Positions 9,387 through 17,931 of a DNA stretch of 64,000 nt are shown here, piece by piece. Every line of letters begins with the position of its first letter. The stretch's first letter is position 1. The stretch is from Sulfitobacter sp. DSM 110093 (GTDB lineage Bacteria; Pseudomonadota; Alphaproteobacteria; Rhodobacterales; Rhodobacteraceae), in assembly GCF_022788715.1 (NCBI RefSeq), contig NZ_CP085168.1, positions 272,545 to 336,544 of the forward strand, read 5' to 3'. The notes beneath the pieces were generated by a model. The model did no database searches and was not told the origin of the DNA. It saw nothing but the letters and a program-made list of their open reading frames with translations. The position numbers and the translations under genes are program-made.

Positions 9387-10050
9387 GGAGGCTGTATCCA
9401 GCGCCCCGAACGGTATGGATTAACGGCTGGTCGAAGGGTTTGTCGATTTTGTTGCGTAGGCGGCTGATATGCGTTTCGACGACATTGGTGTTCGGATCAA
9501 AGTGGAAGTCCCAAACTGCTTCCAGCAACATGGTGCGTGTCACTACGCGCTCGGCGTTCTTCATTAGATAGGATAGTAGGCGAAACTCGCGCGGTTGCAC
9601 GGCTATCTCTTGGCCGGATCTGCGCACAGTATGGCGGATCAGGTCAATCTCCAGATCGGCAACCTGAAGTCTCGTTTCTTCAGTCTGCATTGGGGGGCGA
9701 CGCGCAAGTGCAGTCAGCCGCGCAGATAGTTCTGAAAAAGCAAAAGGTTTTACAAGGTAGTCGTCCGCCCCGGCTTCCAATCCATTCACCCGGTCGTTCA
9801 ACCCGCCGAGCGCGCTCAGGAACAGGATCGGCGTATCAACATTAGCTCCGCGCACTGATCTGACGAGGGTCATCCCATCCAAGCCGGGCAGCATCCGGTC
9901 GACAACGATTACGTCAAAGTCACTATCCAAGGCATCAAGGAAACCTTGTTTGCCATCCGGCGCATGCTTCGTCACATGACCAAGCGCCTTTAGGCTGGTG
10001 CAGATATACTCAGCCGTCTCGCCATCATCTTCTACAACAAGCACCCGCAT
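9379..10050 (-). CDS. OmpR-family response regulator
   Basis: A 223-residue protein starting MRVLVVEDDGETAEYICTSL; upstream in-frame starts lack receiver-domain residues, so ATG 10050 is preferred. The receiver domain has the acidic pocket (Glu7, Asp8, Asp9), phospho-acceptor Asp51 in VVDRMLPGLDG and Lys101 in DDYLVKPF. The C-terminal winged helix (from about residue 125) includes LTPREFRLL-like VQPREFRLLSYLM and ETHISRLRNKID, with the final IHTVRGAGYSLHG hairpin. It is the partner of the kinase gene it overlaps and is transcribed away from the glycosyltransferase operon. Confidence 0.93.
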   Translation of the reverse strand: MRVLVVEDDGETAEYICTSLKALGHVTKHAPDGKQGFLDALDSDFDVIVVDRMLPGLDGMTLVRSVRGANVDTPILFLSALGGLNDRVNGLEAGADDYLVKPFAFSELSARLTALARRPPMQTEETRLQVADLEIDLIRHTVRRSGQEIAVQPREFRLLSYLMKNAERVVTRTMLLEAVWDFHFDPNTNVVETHISRLRNKIDKPFDQPLIHTVRGAGYSLHG

Positions 10051-10626
10051 TTGCGCCCCGGCTCCCAAAGTTCTCGAGAAAATAACCTGTTTCGCGGCTT
10101 TAAGCCATCTTCGTAATGTTACGGATCGGTATAGTGCCAACCACCTTTTGCAGATCGTCGCCGTCCTATGCCCTAAGAAAAAGGATAGGACATGATGGTC
10201 ACATTAGAACCGAGATTCGACACAGCCGTGCGGCAAGAGCATGCGGGACGCTTTGGCTTAACGCGCAGTGACCAACGGTTCCTGCTGTTTGCACTCAGTG
10301 CATTGTTCGCTGTGCGCCTGCTGGCCATGTTCTGGTGGCCTTTCACGGATTCTACAGAAGCTCGCTATGCCGAGATCGCGCGTAAGATGGTCGAGACCGG
10401 GGACTGGATCACACCTCAGTTCGACTACGGCGTCCCGTTTTGGGCCAAGCCTCCCTTACATACTTGGCTGTCTGCCTTGGGGATAAAGCTCTTTGGCGTT
10501 GGAGCCTTTGGCGCGCGGGTATTCATCTTTGCTGCCTCACTGATGGTGTGGATGCCCCACCCCTGAAGCGGCATCAAAGTGTGCCATAATGGTGATGTTG
10601 AAAGCACCAAATTGGAGGAAGCATCC

Positions 10627-11652
10627 ATGAATGAAGTTACAATGATCGGCGTCGACTTGGCAAAGTCCGTTTTCCAGGCACACGGCGCGACGGCTACTGG
10701 TGAGCCAATGTTCCGCAAGAAACTAACTCGGGGTCAGTTCCTGAAGTTCTTGGGCGAACAGCCCTCTTGCGTGGTCGCAATGGAGGCATGTGCGTCATCG
10801 CACTACTGGGGTCGCGAGATCATGAAGTTGGGCCATGACGTCCGCTTGATCCCACCTATCTATGTGAAGCCATTCGTTAAGCGCCAGAAGAATGACGCAA
10901 ACGACGCCGAGGCCATTGCGGAAGCGGCAGTCAGGCCCACAATGCGATTTGTTCCTGTCAAATCGGCTGAACAACAATCCCGTTCGATGGTCTTCAAGAC
11001 ACGGGATTTGTTTGTTCGGCAACGTAACTCCATCATCAATGCGCTGCGTGGTCATTTGATGGAATACGGGATCATCGCCCCTCCCGGTCGGAACTTTGTA
11101 AAGAAGTTAGCTGAACAGATTGATAGCCCGGATTGTGACCTGCCTTCAATTGTTATTGAACTCAGCCATATACACTTGGATCAGCTAAGTATCATTACTG
11201 ACAAAATAGTTGCGATAGAGCGGCGCCTGAAAGAAGAATCGAAATCCGACCCAGAAACGATCCGATTGCAAACTGCGCCGGGGGTCGGACCTGTGAGTGC
11301 AATGGCGATCAAGGCATTCTCCCCGCCGCTAGAAGGCTTCAAACGCGGTCGGGATTTTGCGGCATGGCTGGGTCTGGTCCCGGTTCAGAAATCAACAGGT
11401 GGGCGGCAAGTGTTGGGGCGAACATCAAAGATGGGGCAACGCGACATCCGACGACTGCTGATCATCGGCGCCATGACCCGGATCAGATGGGCGATCAAAA
11501 ATGGACCACCTAAAGGGTCGTGGCTTGAGCAAATGTTAGAACGCAAACCACGTATGTTGGTCGCAATCGCGTTGGCTAACAAAACAGCCCGAACCATTTG
11601 GGCAATGATGACGAAGCATGAAGATTATCGAGATCCGATCGCGACGGCGTAA
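10627..11652 (+). CDS. IS110-family (IS1111 group) DEDD transposase/recombinase
   Basis: A 341-residue intact protein. ATG 10627 follows GGAGGAAG with 6 bases spacing. The RuvC-like N-terminal domain opens with MIGVDLAKSVFQAHG (first Asp), then AMEACASSHYWGREI (Glu) and KNDANDAEAIAEAA (paired Asp). The C-terminal Tnp domain has TAPGVGPVSAMAIKAFSPP and FAAWLGLVPVQKSTGGRQVL, with the conserved serine used in the strand-exchange intermediate. The enzyme is guided by an element-encoded RNA that pairs with both target and donor DNA. It inserted into the ArnT-like gene in the sense orientation. Confidence 0.93.
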   Translation: MNEVTMIGVDLAKSVFQAHGATATGEPMFRKKLTRGQFLKFLGEQPSCVVAMEACASSHYWGREIMKLGHDVRLIPPIYVKPFVKRQKNDANDAEAIAEAAVRPTMRFVPVKSAEQQSRSMVFKTRDLFVRQRNSIINALRGHLMEYGIIAPPGRNFVKKLAEQIDSPDCDLPSIVIELSHIHLDQLSIITDKIVAIERRLKEESKSDPETIRLQTAPGVGPVSAMAIKAFSPPLEGFKRGRDFAAWLGLVPVQKSTGGRQVLGRTSKMGQRDIRRLLIIGAMTRIRWAIKNGPPKGSWLEQMLERKPRMLVAIALANKTARTIWAMMTKHEDYRDPIATA

Positions 11653-11893
11653 GCCTGCAACGCTCGGTATGATGTGAGAAGGACATTGAGACAGTAAGGA
11701 CAAATGATCGACCAGATCGAGGTTAGGAAAACCAGGCACTCCCAGAGAGCTCCGCGCTCGTGTCATTGATATGGACCCAACCTTCGCATCGCCATACCGG
11801 CCCGCGGCATGTGAAACGTCGCAAATTGAGGCCTGACACATGACCGTACCCGATCACATGTTTAAACCGTCAAATTATCTCTTGCATCAAAGC
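11653..11893 (+). ncRNA. Putative seekRNA/bridge RNA of the IS1111-type element
   Basis: A 241-base non-coding stretch between the transposase stop and the right inverted repeat, the place where IS1111-group guide RNAs are encoded. Two short segments match the actual insertion site. GCACTCCCA at 11736-11744 is the exact reverse complement of TGGGAGTGC at 11907-11915, the right flank. TCATTGAT at 11763-11770 equals the left flank TCACTGAT (10537-10544) apart from one C-to-T change, which RNA tolerates as a U-G wobble. They would read opposite strands of the two target halves and meet at the ATG core. Between them GAGC and GCTC can form a small hairpin. Expression and exact ends are not visible. 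Confidence 0.6.
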
Positions 11894-13077
11894 GGGCATC
11901 CACACATGGGAGTGCTAAGCCTTCTTTTCACCTGGGTGCGCCAGCATCGAGGCGCAGATCAGGCTCTCCTCGTCACCACGGTGCTCGCCTCATCCTTTAT
12001 GTTTTTCGGCGCGTCGGCCTTTGTGATGACGGACATGGTCATGGTGCTCGGCACTACCTTGAGCATGATCGGCTTCTACAACTATATGATAGACGGCCCC
12101 TCTCGCATTGCATGGGGGCGGTGGTTCTTTGTCGGCATTGCTATCGGCCTTATGGCGAAGGGACCAGTCGCGCTTGTGATCACAATGTTCGCACTTGGGC
12201 CTTGGCTCGCTGTGACGGGGCACTGGCGGGATTTACACGGGTTTCCCTGGCTATCCGGGCTGTTGATCGCCGCGACGCTGACCCTTCCGTGGTATATTCT
12301 GGCCGAGATCAAGTCTCCGGGTTTCCTGCATTACTTTCTCCTCGGAGAGCACTTCCAACGCTTTGTCGTGCCGGGCTGGCAGGGAGATCTCTACGGGTCC
12401 GGCCATGAGCAGCCCAAAGGCATGATTTGGTTCTATGCTTCCGCAACGTTTCTTCCGTGGAGCTTGTTTGGCTTGACCCTGTTTCCCAGAGCAGTGTCTT
12501 GCATCTCCGAGATGACAGGCAATGATCAGGGCTGGCATAGCTATCTTGCTCTTTGGGTCGTCGCGCCGCTGATCCTCTTCACACCCGCCGCAAACATTTT
12601 GCCGGCCTATGCTTTGCCCGGGCTTCCCGCCGCAGCGGTTCTCTTGGTCTCGCTTTGGGCACAGGTTAGGGGCCAGCCGGGGTGGTGGACGCGGAGTGCG
12701 ATCGTCGTGGCCATCGGCTTCGTGGGGGTTGCATTTCTGACCTTGACCATTCTGGTGCGATACCAGCCCGGAACGGTCACCGGCCGGTCCGAGCGCGCAT
12801 TAGTAACTGCGGCGCAAAGTTACGACCCTGATGTGCAGATTACCTATTGGGGCGGTCGCAGCTTTTCAGCCGAGTTCTATACGCGGGGCCAAGTCCAGTT
12901 CACAGAACGAACCGCAACATTCGATGGCTTCCCAGACAATGGCTTGCGCGACGCGGTGGCCATCCCGGCATCTATCGCCTCGAAACTGGCCCCTCTTCTG
13001 GCCCCACGGTTCGACCCTGCCGGGCGGTTTGGGTATCGCATTTTGTTCGTCGAAGCTCTGGATCGGGAGGTATCACG

Positions 13078-14073
13078 ATGAACCGTCGCCCCGGAAGCTA
13101 TGTTAAGCCTCAGCTCGTTTCTTCTCCACAACCTATTCCCGATCTTTCGTTTGTGATCCCCGCCTACAATGAGGCAGGCAATATCACTAGAACGGTGGCC
13201 CAGGTGGATGCGCATGCCCGGAGACTGGTGAGTAGCTTTGAGATCATCATCGTGGACGATGGCAGCCTCGATGCCACCTTTGAAGAAAGTCGAGCGCTCT
13301 GCACCCAATATCCGCTTCGTGTGCTGCGGCTGTCGCGGAATTTCGGCAAGGAGCATGCGATCATGGCCGGTCTGGAGAGCACAGTGGGTGCGGCGGTGGT
13401 CATCCTTGATGCCGATCTTCAGGAACCCCTTTTTCATCTCGAAACCATGCTGAAGCATCGCGCCGAGGGGTATGAGATGGTCTATGCTGTCCGCGCGCAA
13501 CGCCGCGACGAAACATGGCGCAAACGGGCTTTCACCCGAGCGTTCTATGCCCTGCTGAATATCGGCGGCGACACCGCAATACCGGCCAACGCCCGCGACT
13601 TCAGGCTCATGGATCGACGGGTTGTCGGTGCGCTCTGTGCCTTGCCTGAGCGCAATCGATTTATGAAGGGGCTGTATGGCTGGGTTGGCTTTCGCACAAA
13701 GGCTGTGGCGATAGAGTTGGAGCCGCGGGCGTCCGGGGCCTCTAAATTCGGCTTTGCTGGCTTGTTTAGGTTAGGTTTGACTGGTCTCACGTCCTTCACT
13801 GCTTGGCCACTGCGGGTCTGGACAGGGGTTGGTATGACCATTGCTGCCTGTTCAATCCTCTACGCCCTCGGGATTGCCGTCCGCACCCTCATCTTCGGCA
13901 TCGACGTGCCGGGTTGGTCGACCCTTGTGGTGGCCGTCATGTTGCTGGGAGGCGTGCAGCTTATCTCCATCGGTGTATTGGGCGAATACCTCTCGCGGGT
14001 CTTCACCGAAGTCAAAGGCCGTCCCGGCTTTATCGTTGCCGAAGATTTTTCTGCTGATCCGGAACATCTATGA
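13078..14073 (+). CDS. GtrB-like polyprenyl-phosphate glycosyltransferase (GT2)
   Basis: A 331-residue protein; ATG 13078 overlaps the end of the ArnT-like gene (ATGA). The GT-A domain shows DLSFVIPAYNEAGNI, EIIIVDDGSLDATFEE and VILDADLQEP (metal-binding DxD-like), plus SRNFGKEHAIMAGLE. Two C-terminal membrane helices (about 235-260 and 265-295) carry the LGGVQLISIGVLGEYLSRVF motif typical of GtrB, DPM1 and ArnC enzymes. It would load a sugar from a nucleotide donor onto undecaprenyl phosphate at the inner face of the membrane. It sits directly before a GtrA flippase gene, the usual pairing. Confidence 0.92.
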   Translation: MNRRPGSYVKPQLVSSPQPIPDLSFVIPAYNEAGNITRTVAQVDAHARRLVSSFEIIIVDDGSLDATFEESRALCTQYPLRVLRLSRNFGKEHAIMAGLESTVGAAVVILDADLQEPLFHLETMLKHRAEGYEMVYAVRAQRRDETWRKRAFTRAFYALLNIGGDTAIPANARDFRLMDRRVVGALCALPERNRFMKGLYGWVGFRTKAVAIELEPRASGASKFGFAGLFRLGLTGLTSFTAWPLRVWTGVGMTIAACSILYALGIAVRTLIFGIDVPGWSTLVVAVMLLGGVQLISIGVLGEYLSRVFTEVKGRPGFIVAEDFSADPEHL

Positions 14074-14471
14074 TGTGGCGCCAATTATTGCGTTTCGGGA
14101 TGGTCGGCCTGTTTTCGACCTTCGTTCATATGGTGATTGGCTTTCTACTGATCCAATCAAACTGGCAGCCAGTGATGGCGAACCTGATCGCCTTCACAAT
14201 TGCTTTTCTGATTAGCTTCATCGGCCATCTCGGCTTTTCTTTTGCAGACCAAGACGTCAGCCTATCAAACACGCTTTGGAAATTCGCGCTTGTCGCCCTG
14301 ATCGGCTTTGCCGGCAACGAAGTGCTGCTGATTGTTTTGCTATCTGTCGGTGATCGGACTGAAATCATGAGCCTGTGGACCTCAACCGGGTGCATTGCAT
14401 TTTTCACTTTTGCGCTCAGCAAATTTTGGGCGTTTCGGGGTCCCGCGCAGCTGCGCCGACCCCCGCGCTAA
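14070..14471 (+). CDS. GtrA-family membrane protein (putative lipid-linked sugar flippase)
   Basis: A 133-residue protein with four membrane helices, overlapping the GT2 gene by 4 bases. It matches the GtrA family by length and by QLLRFGMVGLFSTFVHMVI at the N-terminus, NLIAFTIAFLISFIGHLGFSF in the middle and FFTFALSKFWAFRG at the end. GtrA proteins are thought to move the polyprenyl-phosphate sugar made by GtrB to the periplasmic side, where an ArnT/GtrC-type transferase uses it. Here that last enzyme gene is disrupted. Confidence 0.88.
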   Translation: MMWRQLLRFGMVGLFSTFVHMVIGFLLIQSNWQPVMANLIAFTIAFLISFIGHLGFSFADQDVSLSNTLWKFALVALIGFAGNEVLLIVLLSVGDRTEIMSLWTSTGCIAFFTFALSKFWAFRGPAQLRRPPR

Positions 14472-14722
14472 CGTCCGTCGGTGCGGTCGCAATGGCCGGA
14501 ATGGCTTTGGCTGAAATGGGTTATGCGAAAGAGGTGACAATGCTCATTGATGCCCAGGCTGACATTCCAAATCGCTCTCCGTTGCCATTAAACGGTTGGT
14601 TGTCCGAAGTTCAGCCCTGCATGCCCGCATCTATGGCCCGATCAATACCTTACCAATTGGTAATATTGCGGCAATGGTCCGATCAGTCGGCAAACTCTAC
14701 TGCTTCGTTTAAGGAGAACCCG

Positions 14723-15751
14723 ATGAAAAAAACCGCCTTTCGAACCCTATTGGCAACAACAGTGGCCCTTATTCTTGTTGCCGGGACCGAAGGGCAGGTA
14801 TTCTCCGTCGCGGCTTCTGGCATACGGTCATTGGCGAGCCCTTTGCAATCAGACATGTTCGACACAAACCGGGTCCACAAACTGGATGTGACGCTGCCGT
14901 TCTCTGTTTTGGCGGCAGGTGACATCGCCTCCTGCGCAAACGGGGGCTACTTGGGTAGAACCGACAGAAACCTGCGCTATGCGGTTGGTCTTCCCCGGGC
15001 AGAGGCCACACCGAACGAGGGCATGATAGACACCACCAGTATCTTGGAACAACACCCCGAAACGGCAGTGCTTGCCTTGGGGGACCTGGTTTATAAACGC
15101 GGAGAAGCCGTGGGCTTTGAAGATTGCTACGACCCCTATTGGGGCGCTGCTTGGGAGCGCACATGGCCGACCCCTGGAAACCACGAATACCACTCCCCTC
15201 TTGCATATGCATACTATGACTACTGGCAAGATCGCGCAGGACCAGACCGAAGCGGCTATTACGCCCTGCAAGCCGGGAACTGGTTGATCCTGTCACTCAA
15301 CAGCGAGATCGATGCGTCCGAAGGGTCTGCACAGGTGAAATGGGCAAAAGAAGTGCTCGCAGCGCATCCCGACAGCTGCACTGCCGCATATTTTCATAAA
15401 CCCGCCTATTCGAGCGTGGTGCGCAGCGGATCGAACGATGCACGGGCGCTGTTCCGGCTTGTCGCTGACGCGGGTGTCCGCTTCGTCTTGCATGGTCATA
15501 ATCACTTCTACGAACGCACCGCGCCGCTGGATGCCGAGGGAAAGCCAACAGAGGGCGGCACGATCGCCTTCGTGGTAGGGGCCGGCGGCAAGTCGACACA
15601 GGGCAATATTGAGCCTGCGGCCTTCTCTGAGCGGCTGATTGCCGGGACAACAGGCGTGCTGAAGCTGACCTTCACAGATGAGTCGGCCATCTGGACCTAC
15701 CTCACCGCCCCCGGATCGGAGGAAACTGACAGCGGCTTGATCCCGTGCTGA
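14723..15751 (+). CDS. Exported metallophosphoesterase (purple-acid-phosphatase-like)
   Basis: A 342-residue protein. ATG 14723 follows AAGGAG and opens a signal peptide (MKKTAFRTLLATTVALILVA). Calcineurin-like metal motifs appear in order: LAAGDIASC (Asp), LALGDLVYKRGEAVGFEDCY (Asp and Tyr), TPGNHEYHS (Asn, His), TAAYFHKPAYSS (His) and VLHGHNHFYER (His-x-His). It is therefore likely an active two-metal phosphatase in the periplasm or outside the cell. It follows the glycosyltransferase genes after a 251-base gap in which no gene is seen, so the operon link is weak. Confidence 0.88.
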   Translation: MKKTAFRTLLATTVALILVAGTEGQVFSVAASGIRSLASPLQSDMFDTNRVHKLDVTLPFSVLAAGDIASCANGGYLGRTDRNLRYAVGLPRAEATPNEGMIDTTSILEQHPETAVLALGDLVYKRGEAVGFEDCYDPYWGAAWERTWPTPGNHEYHSPLAYAYYDYWQDRAGPDRSGYYALQAGNWLILSLNSEIDASEGSAQVKWAKEVLAAHPDSCTAAYFHKPAYSSVVRSGSNDARALFRLVADAGVRFVLHGHNHFYERTAPLDAEGKPTEGGTIAFVVGAGGKSTQGNIEPAAFSERLIAGTTGVLKLTFTDESAIWTYLTAPGSEETDSGLIPC

Positions 15752-15790
15752 AAAAGGCAATCCTGCCCAACCTACCGCATAGGCCCGAGC

Positions 15791-16390
15791 ATGTCTGACT
15801 TTATCACCTCGCTGCTGGCTTCAACGGGGAGCCTCGGCGTCGCCGCCCTGATGTTGTTTGAGAACGTCATCCCGCCGATCCCTTCGGAAGTCATCATGCC
15901 CTTCGCCGGCTATCTCGCGGCGAGCGGTGACCTCTCCTTTGTAATTGTAGTGATCGCCGGCACGATCGGTTCAGTTGCAGGAGCCCTCCTGTGGTATTGG
16001 ATCGGCTCAGTGGTATCTGAAGCACGGTTGCGCAGGCTCATCGCGCGGCACGGCAGGTGGCTGACCATCTCAGAGCAAGACCTTGACCGCTCCCTTGCGT
16101 GGTTTCGGCGCAGTGGTGGCAAAGCGGTGGTTCTGGGCCGGATGGTGCAGGGTGTCCGAACGCTGATATCTGTCCCAGCCGGTATGACGGGGAAGCCGCT
16201 GCTGCCATTTCTTCTCTACACAGGGTTGGGCAGCCTCCTCTGGACGGCCGCCCTCACCATTTCAGGCTATCTACTGGAGGCGCAGTTTGCCAAAGTCGAG
16301 ATGTGGGTCAATCCGGCGGCAAATGTTCTGCTCCTGGGCCTTCTCGCTTTTTATGTCTGGCGGTTGCTTCGCCCACAGGCACAAAGATGA
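15791..16390 (+). CDS. DedA-family membrane protein
   Basis: A 199-residue protein with about five hydrophobic segments, 39 bases after the phosphoesterase gene. DedA landmarks are ENVIPPIPSEVIMPFAGYLA near the N-terminus, GTIGSVAGALLWYWIGS, and the FRRSGGKAVVLGRMVQGVRTLISVPAGM segment with the family arginines. DedA proteins recycle undecaprenyl phosphate or other phospholipid carriers across the membrane, which fits the neighbouring polyprenyl-phosphate glycosyltransferases. It probably forms one transcription unit with the phosphoesterase gene. Confidence 0.92.
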   Translation: MSDFITSLLASTGSLGVAALMLFENVIPPIPSEVIMPFAGYLAASGDLSFVIVVIAGTIGSVAGALLWYWIGSVVSEARLRRLIARHGRWLTISEQDLDRSLAWFRRSGGKAVVLGRMVQGVRTLISVPAGMTGKPLLPFLLYTGLGSLLWTAALTISGYLLEAQFAKVEMWVNPAANVLLLGLLAFYVWRLLRPQAQR

Positions 16391-16701
16391 CGCCGGTGGA
16401 GCGGCGCAGTTCAGACAGTCTCAACCATCGGCCTTTGCAGTGACCGTTCTTGCTAAAGATGCCATAGGCGCTCTCCAACTGGCAACGGCTCCGGCGATCT
16501 TCCAAGTGTGATATAAAGCTGCCATTCGAATATCATGCAGCGAAAGTCCGGTTTCCGCCCTTCGTGTCGAAGGCCGCGAAACAGTCCAAACCGGCCGTTC
16601 GCCCAAGTTGCCGCGAATGGCGGGAACGAGCCCATTTTACCAGATGCTGCGAAATTTGAGAATGGCCGCTTTGAAGCAGACGAAGATGCGAGCAGTCTAA
16701 T
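16391..16701. other. Intergenic stretch with a dispersed-repeat copy at 16537-16574
   Basis: No gene is recognised. Bases 16537-16574 (GCAGCGAAAGTCCGGTTTCC, then GCCCTTCGTGTCGAAGGC) are the third clear copy of the repeat also found at 396-426 and 7859-7890. All three lie between genes. Confidence 0.45.
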
Positions 16702-17328
16702 TTACGTCCCTGAAGACACCACGGCCATCATGGCGTCATACAGCAACTCTCTTAATGCTTCATTGTGATCTGTTGATACAGCATCGGCATCCACAGAAAC
16801 TCGACCAACGAACATTCCTGAGACGATGCTGAGCAAGATTCCGGCCTTTTGATCAGCTTTGTCGCCACCGATCAAAGATGCAAGTTGCTCGACCATCGGG
16901 TTGCCGAGCTTGCTGCGGATTACATCTTGCGCTTCTTCGGAGCCGGAAGACTTAATTGCGACGACCATCGGATCAAAGTTACCCGTTGGATTAACTTTGC
17001 CCAAAGCGATGTCCGCCAAGGCCGCAACCATTTCATTCGGCGGCAGGCCGTCAAGCGGAGTGAGATCAATACACTCTTCCATTACAGCTTCGAGTAAGCC
17101 AAGCTTCGAGCCAAAGTAACGATTGATGAGCGCAGCATTGCACCCAGCCTCCGACGCGATATTTCGCGTGCTTGCCGCGTCATACCCCATCCGCTGAAAT
17201 TCTGTTCGCGCTGCATCAAGCAAAGTGTCTTTGGTTGCGCCGGGATTACGCTTCCTCGCGTCCGGCTTGGTCGACTGTACTATTTTCGCTCTCAAGTAAT
17301 CACCTGTTGACTTTATTTCACGCATCAT
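16702..17328 (-). CDS. TetR-family transcriptional regulator
   Basis: About 208 residues. The helix-turn-helix is clear: ATKDTLLDAARTEFQRMGYD, then TRNIASEAGCNAALINRYF and GSKLGLLEAVM. A divergent ligand-binding domain follows (AGILLSIVSGMFVGRVSVDA). The N-terminus (about 40 residues before the helices) is longer than usual. A perfect palindrome touches the ATG at 17328, leaving no room for a ribosome binding site, so a leaderless message or a start further in is possible. It is divergent from the HD-domain gene at 17381 and shares that operator with it. Confidence 0.85.
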   Translation of the reverse strand: MMREIKSTGDYLRAKIVQSTKPDARKRNPGATKDTLLDAARTEFQRMGYDAASTRNIASEAGCNAALINRYFGSKLGLLEAVMEECIDLTPLDGLPPNEMVAALADIALGKVNPTGNFDPMVVAIKSSGSEEAQDVIRSKLGNPMVEQLASLIGGDKADQKAGILLSIVSGMFVGRVSVDADAVSTDHNEALRELLYDAMMAVVSSGT

Positions 17329-17346
17329 TGTAATCACTTGATTACA
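17329..17346. promoter_or_regulatory. Palindromic operator between the TetR and HD-domain genes
   Basis: Perfect inverted repeat TGTAATCA (17329-17336) and TGATTACA (17339-17346) with a 2-base centre. A partial second site, AGTAATCACCTGTTGAC, lies at about 17295. It sits in the short divergent gap and is the likely TetR binding site, repressing both genes. Confidence 0.75.
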
Positions 17347-17380
17347 GTGAAAACGCGCTTATTCCAAGAGAACCTACAAG

Positions 17381-17931
17381 ATGACTGATGACATCCAAAT
17401 TATCGATCACAGCGATCGTGTAGAGAACCTGTTTGCCCCGTACCATGACATCATTGGCAAAGACTACGCAGCATATCGGGGTCACGTGTATCGTGTTATC
17501 ACCTTTGCCATGCATTTTTTGAATGGTGACGAAGAGGCAAGACCTCTGGTCGAAACTGCATTGGTTTACCATGATATTGGTCTCTGGACGGAGAACAATC
17601 TTGCTTATCTCGAGCCATCAGAAGAACATGCTTTGGCTGACAACGAGAAGTATGGCTGGGGACTTGATCCTCAGTTGCTGAGGGACGCGATTCACTGGCA
17701 CCATATCGCGGACCAAATCAGCGCATCGTAGAAGCTGTTCGCAAGGCTGATTGGATCGATGCAACCGAAGGAAGAATTCGAAAAGGTTTGAGCAAGGCTC
17801 AGGTTAGGGCGGTGCAAGATGCGATCCCGAATTACGATTTCGGTGAGGTACTCCAAAGGCTGGCGGGTGATCTTGGCGGAAACAAGCTGAGTGGAAACCT
17901 CCGGGTCCTGCGTCACGTGTTTAAGTGGTAG
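17381..17931 (+). pseudogene. HD-domain phosphohydrolase-like gene, frameshifted
   Basis: The first frame (17381 to about 17704) encodes MTDDIQIIDHSDRVENLFAP, an HD metal-binding layout (GHVYRV histidine, then ALVYHDIGLW with the His-Asp pair) and DAIHWHH, and meets a stop at 17729. From about 17701 the frame two bases away continues naturally as PYRGPNQRIVEAVRKADWID and ends RVLRHVFKW at 17931. The two pieces together look like one small HD protein of about 183 residues, broken by a small deletion or indel near 17700. It is divergent from a TetR gene that presumably controlled it. Confidence 0.75.

Larger units (their letters stand above)
10546..11905 (+). mobile_element. IS110-family element, IS1111 group
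   Basis: Bounded by a perfect 12-base inverted repeat: GTGTGGATGCCC at 10546-10557 and GGGCATCCACAC at 11894-11905. ATG is present on both outer sides (10543-10545 and 11906-11908). Subterminal inverted repeats of about 12 bases are the mark of the IS1111 group within IS110. The transposase gene occupies 10627-11652. The left non-coding part is about 80 bases and the right about 240, as expected for IS1111 elements, which carry their guide RNA at the right end. The transposase frame is intact, so the element may still be active. Confidence 0.85.
10192..13081 (+). pseudogene. ArnT-like (PMT family) membrane glycosyltransferase, split by an IS1111-type element
   Basis: The N-terminal part (10192-10545) starts after an AGGA ribosome binding site and contains PFTDSTEARYAEIARKM and WAKPPLHTWLSA, the acidic first-loop signature of PMT/ArnT undecaprenyl-phosphate sugar transferases. 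The frame is cut after codon 118. It resumes at 11906 as MGVLSLLFTWVRQH and runs to 13081 with membrane helices and the GLMAKGPVALV and LPWYILAEIKSPGFLHYF segments of the same family. Removing the inserted element together with one copy of the ATG at its edges rejoins both halves in frame, giving about 510 residues. The intact enzyme would transfer a lipid-linked sugar to lipid A or another envelope acceptor on the periplasmic face. As it stands the gene is disrupted. Confidence 0.88.

Noticed and set aside
11827..11843. Extra partial matches of the IS1111 right end to the left target (TGAGGC) and to the donor junction (ACACATG)
   Set aside because: Six- and seven-base matches are expected by chance; only the paired 9- and 8-base matches were kept.
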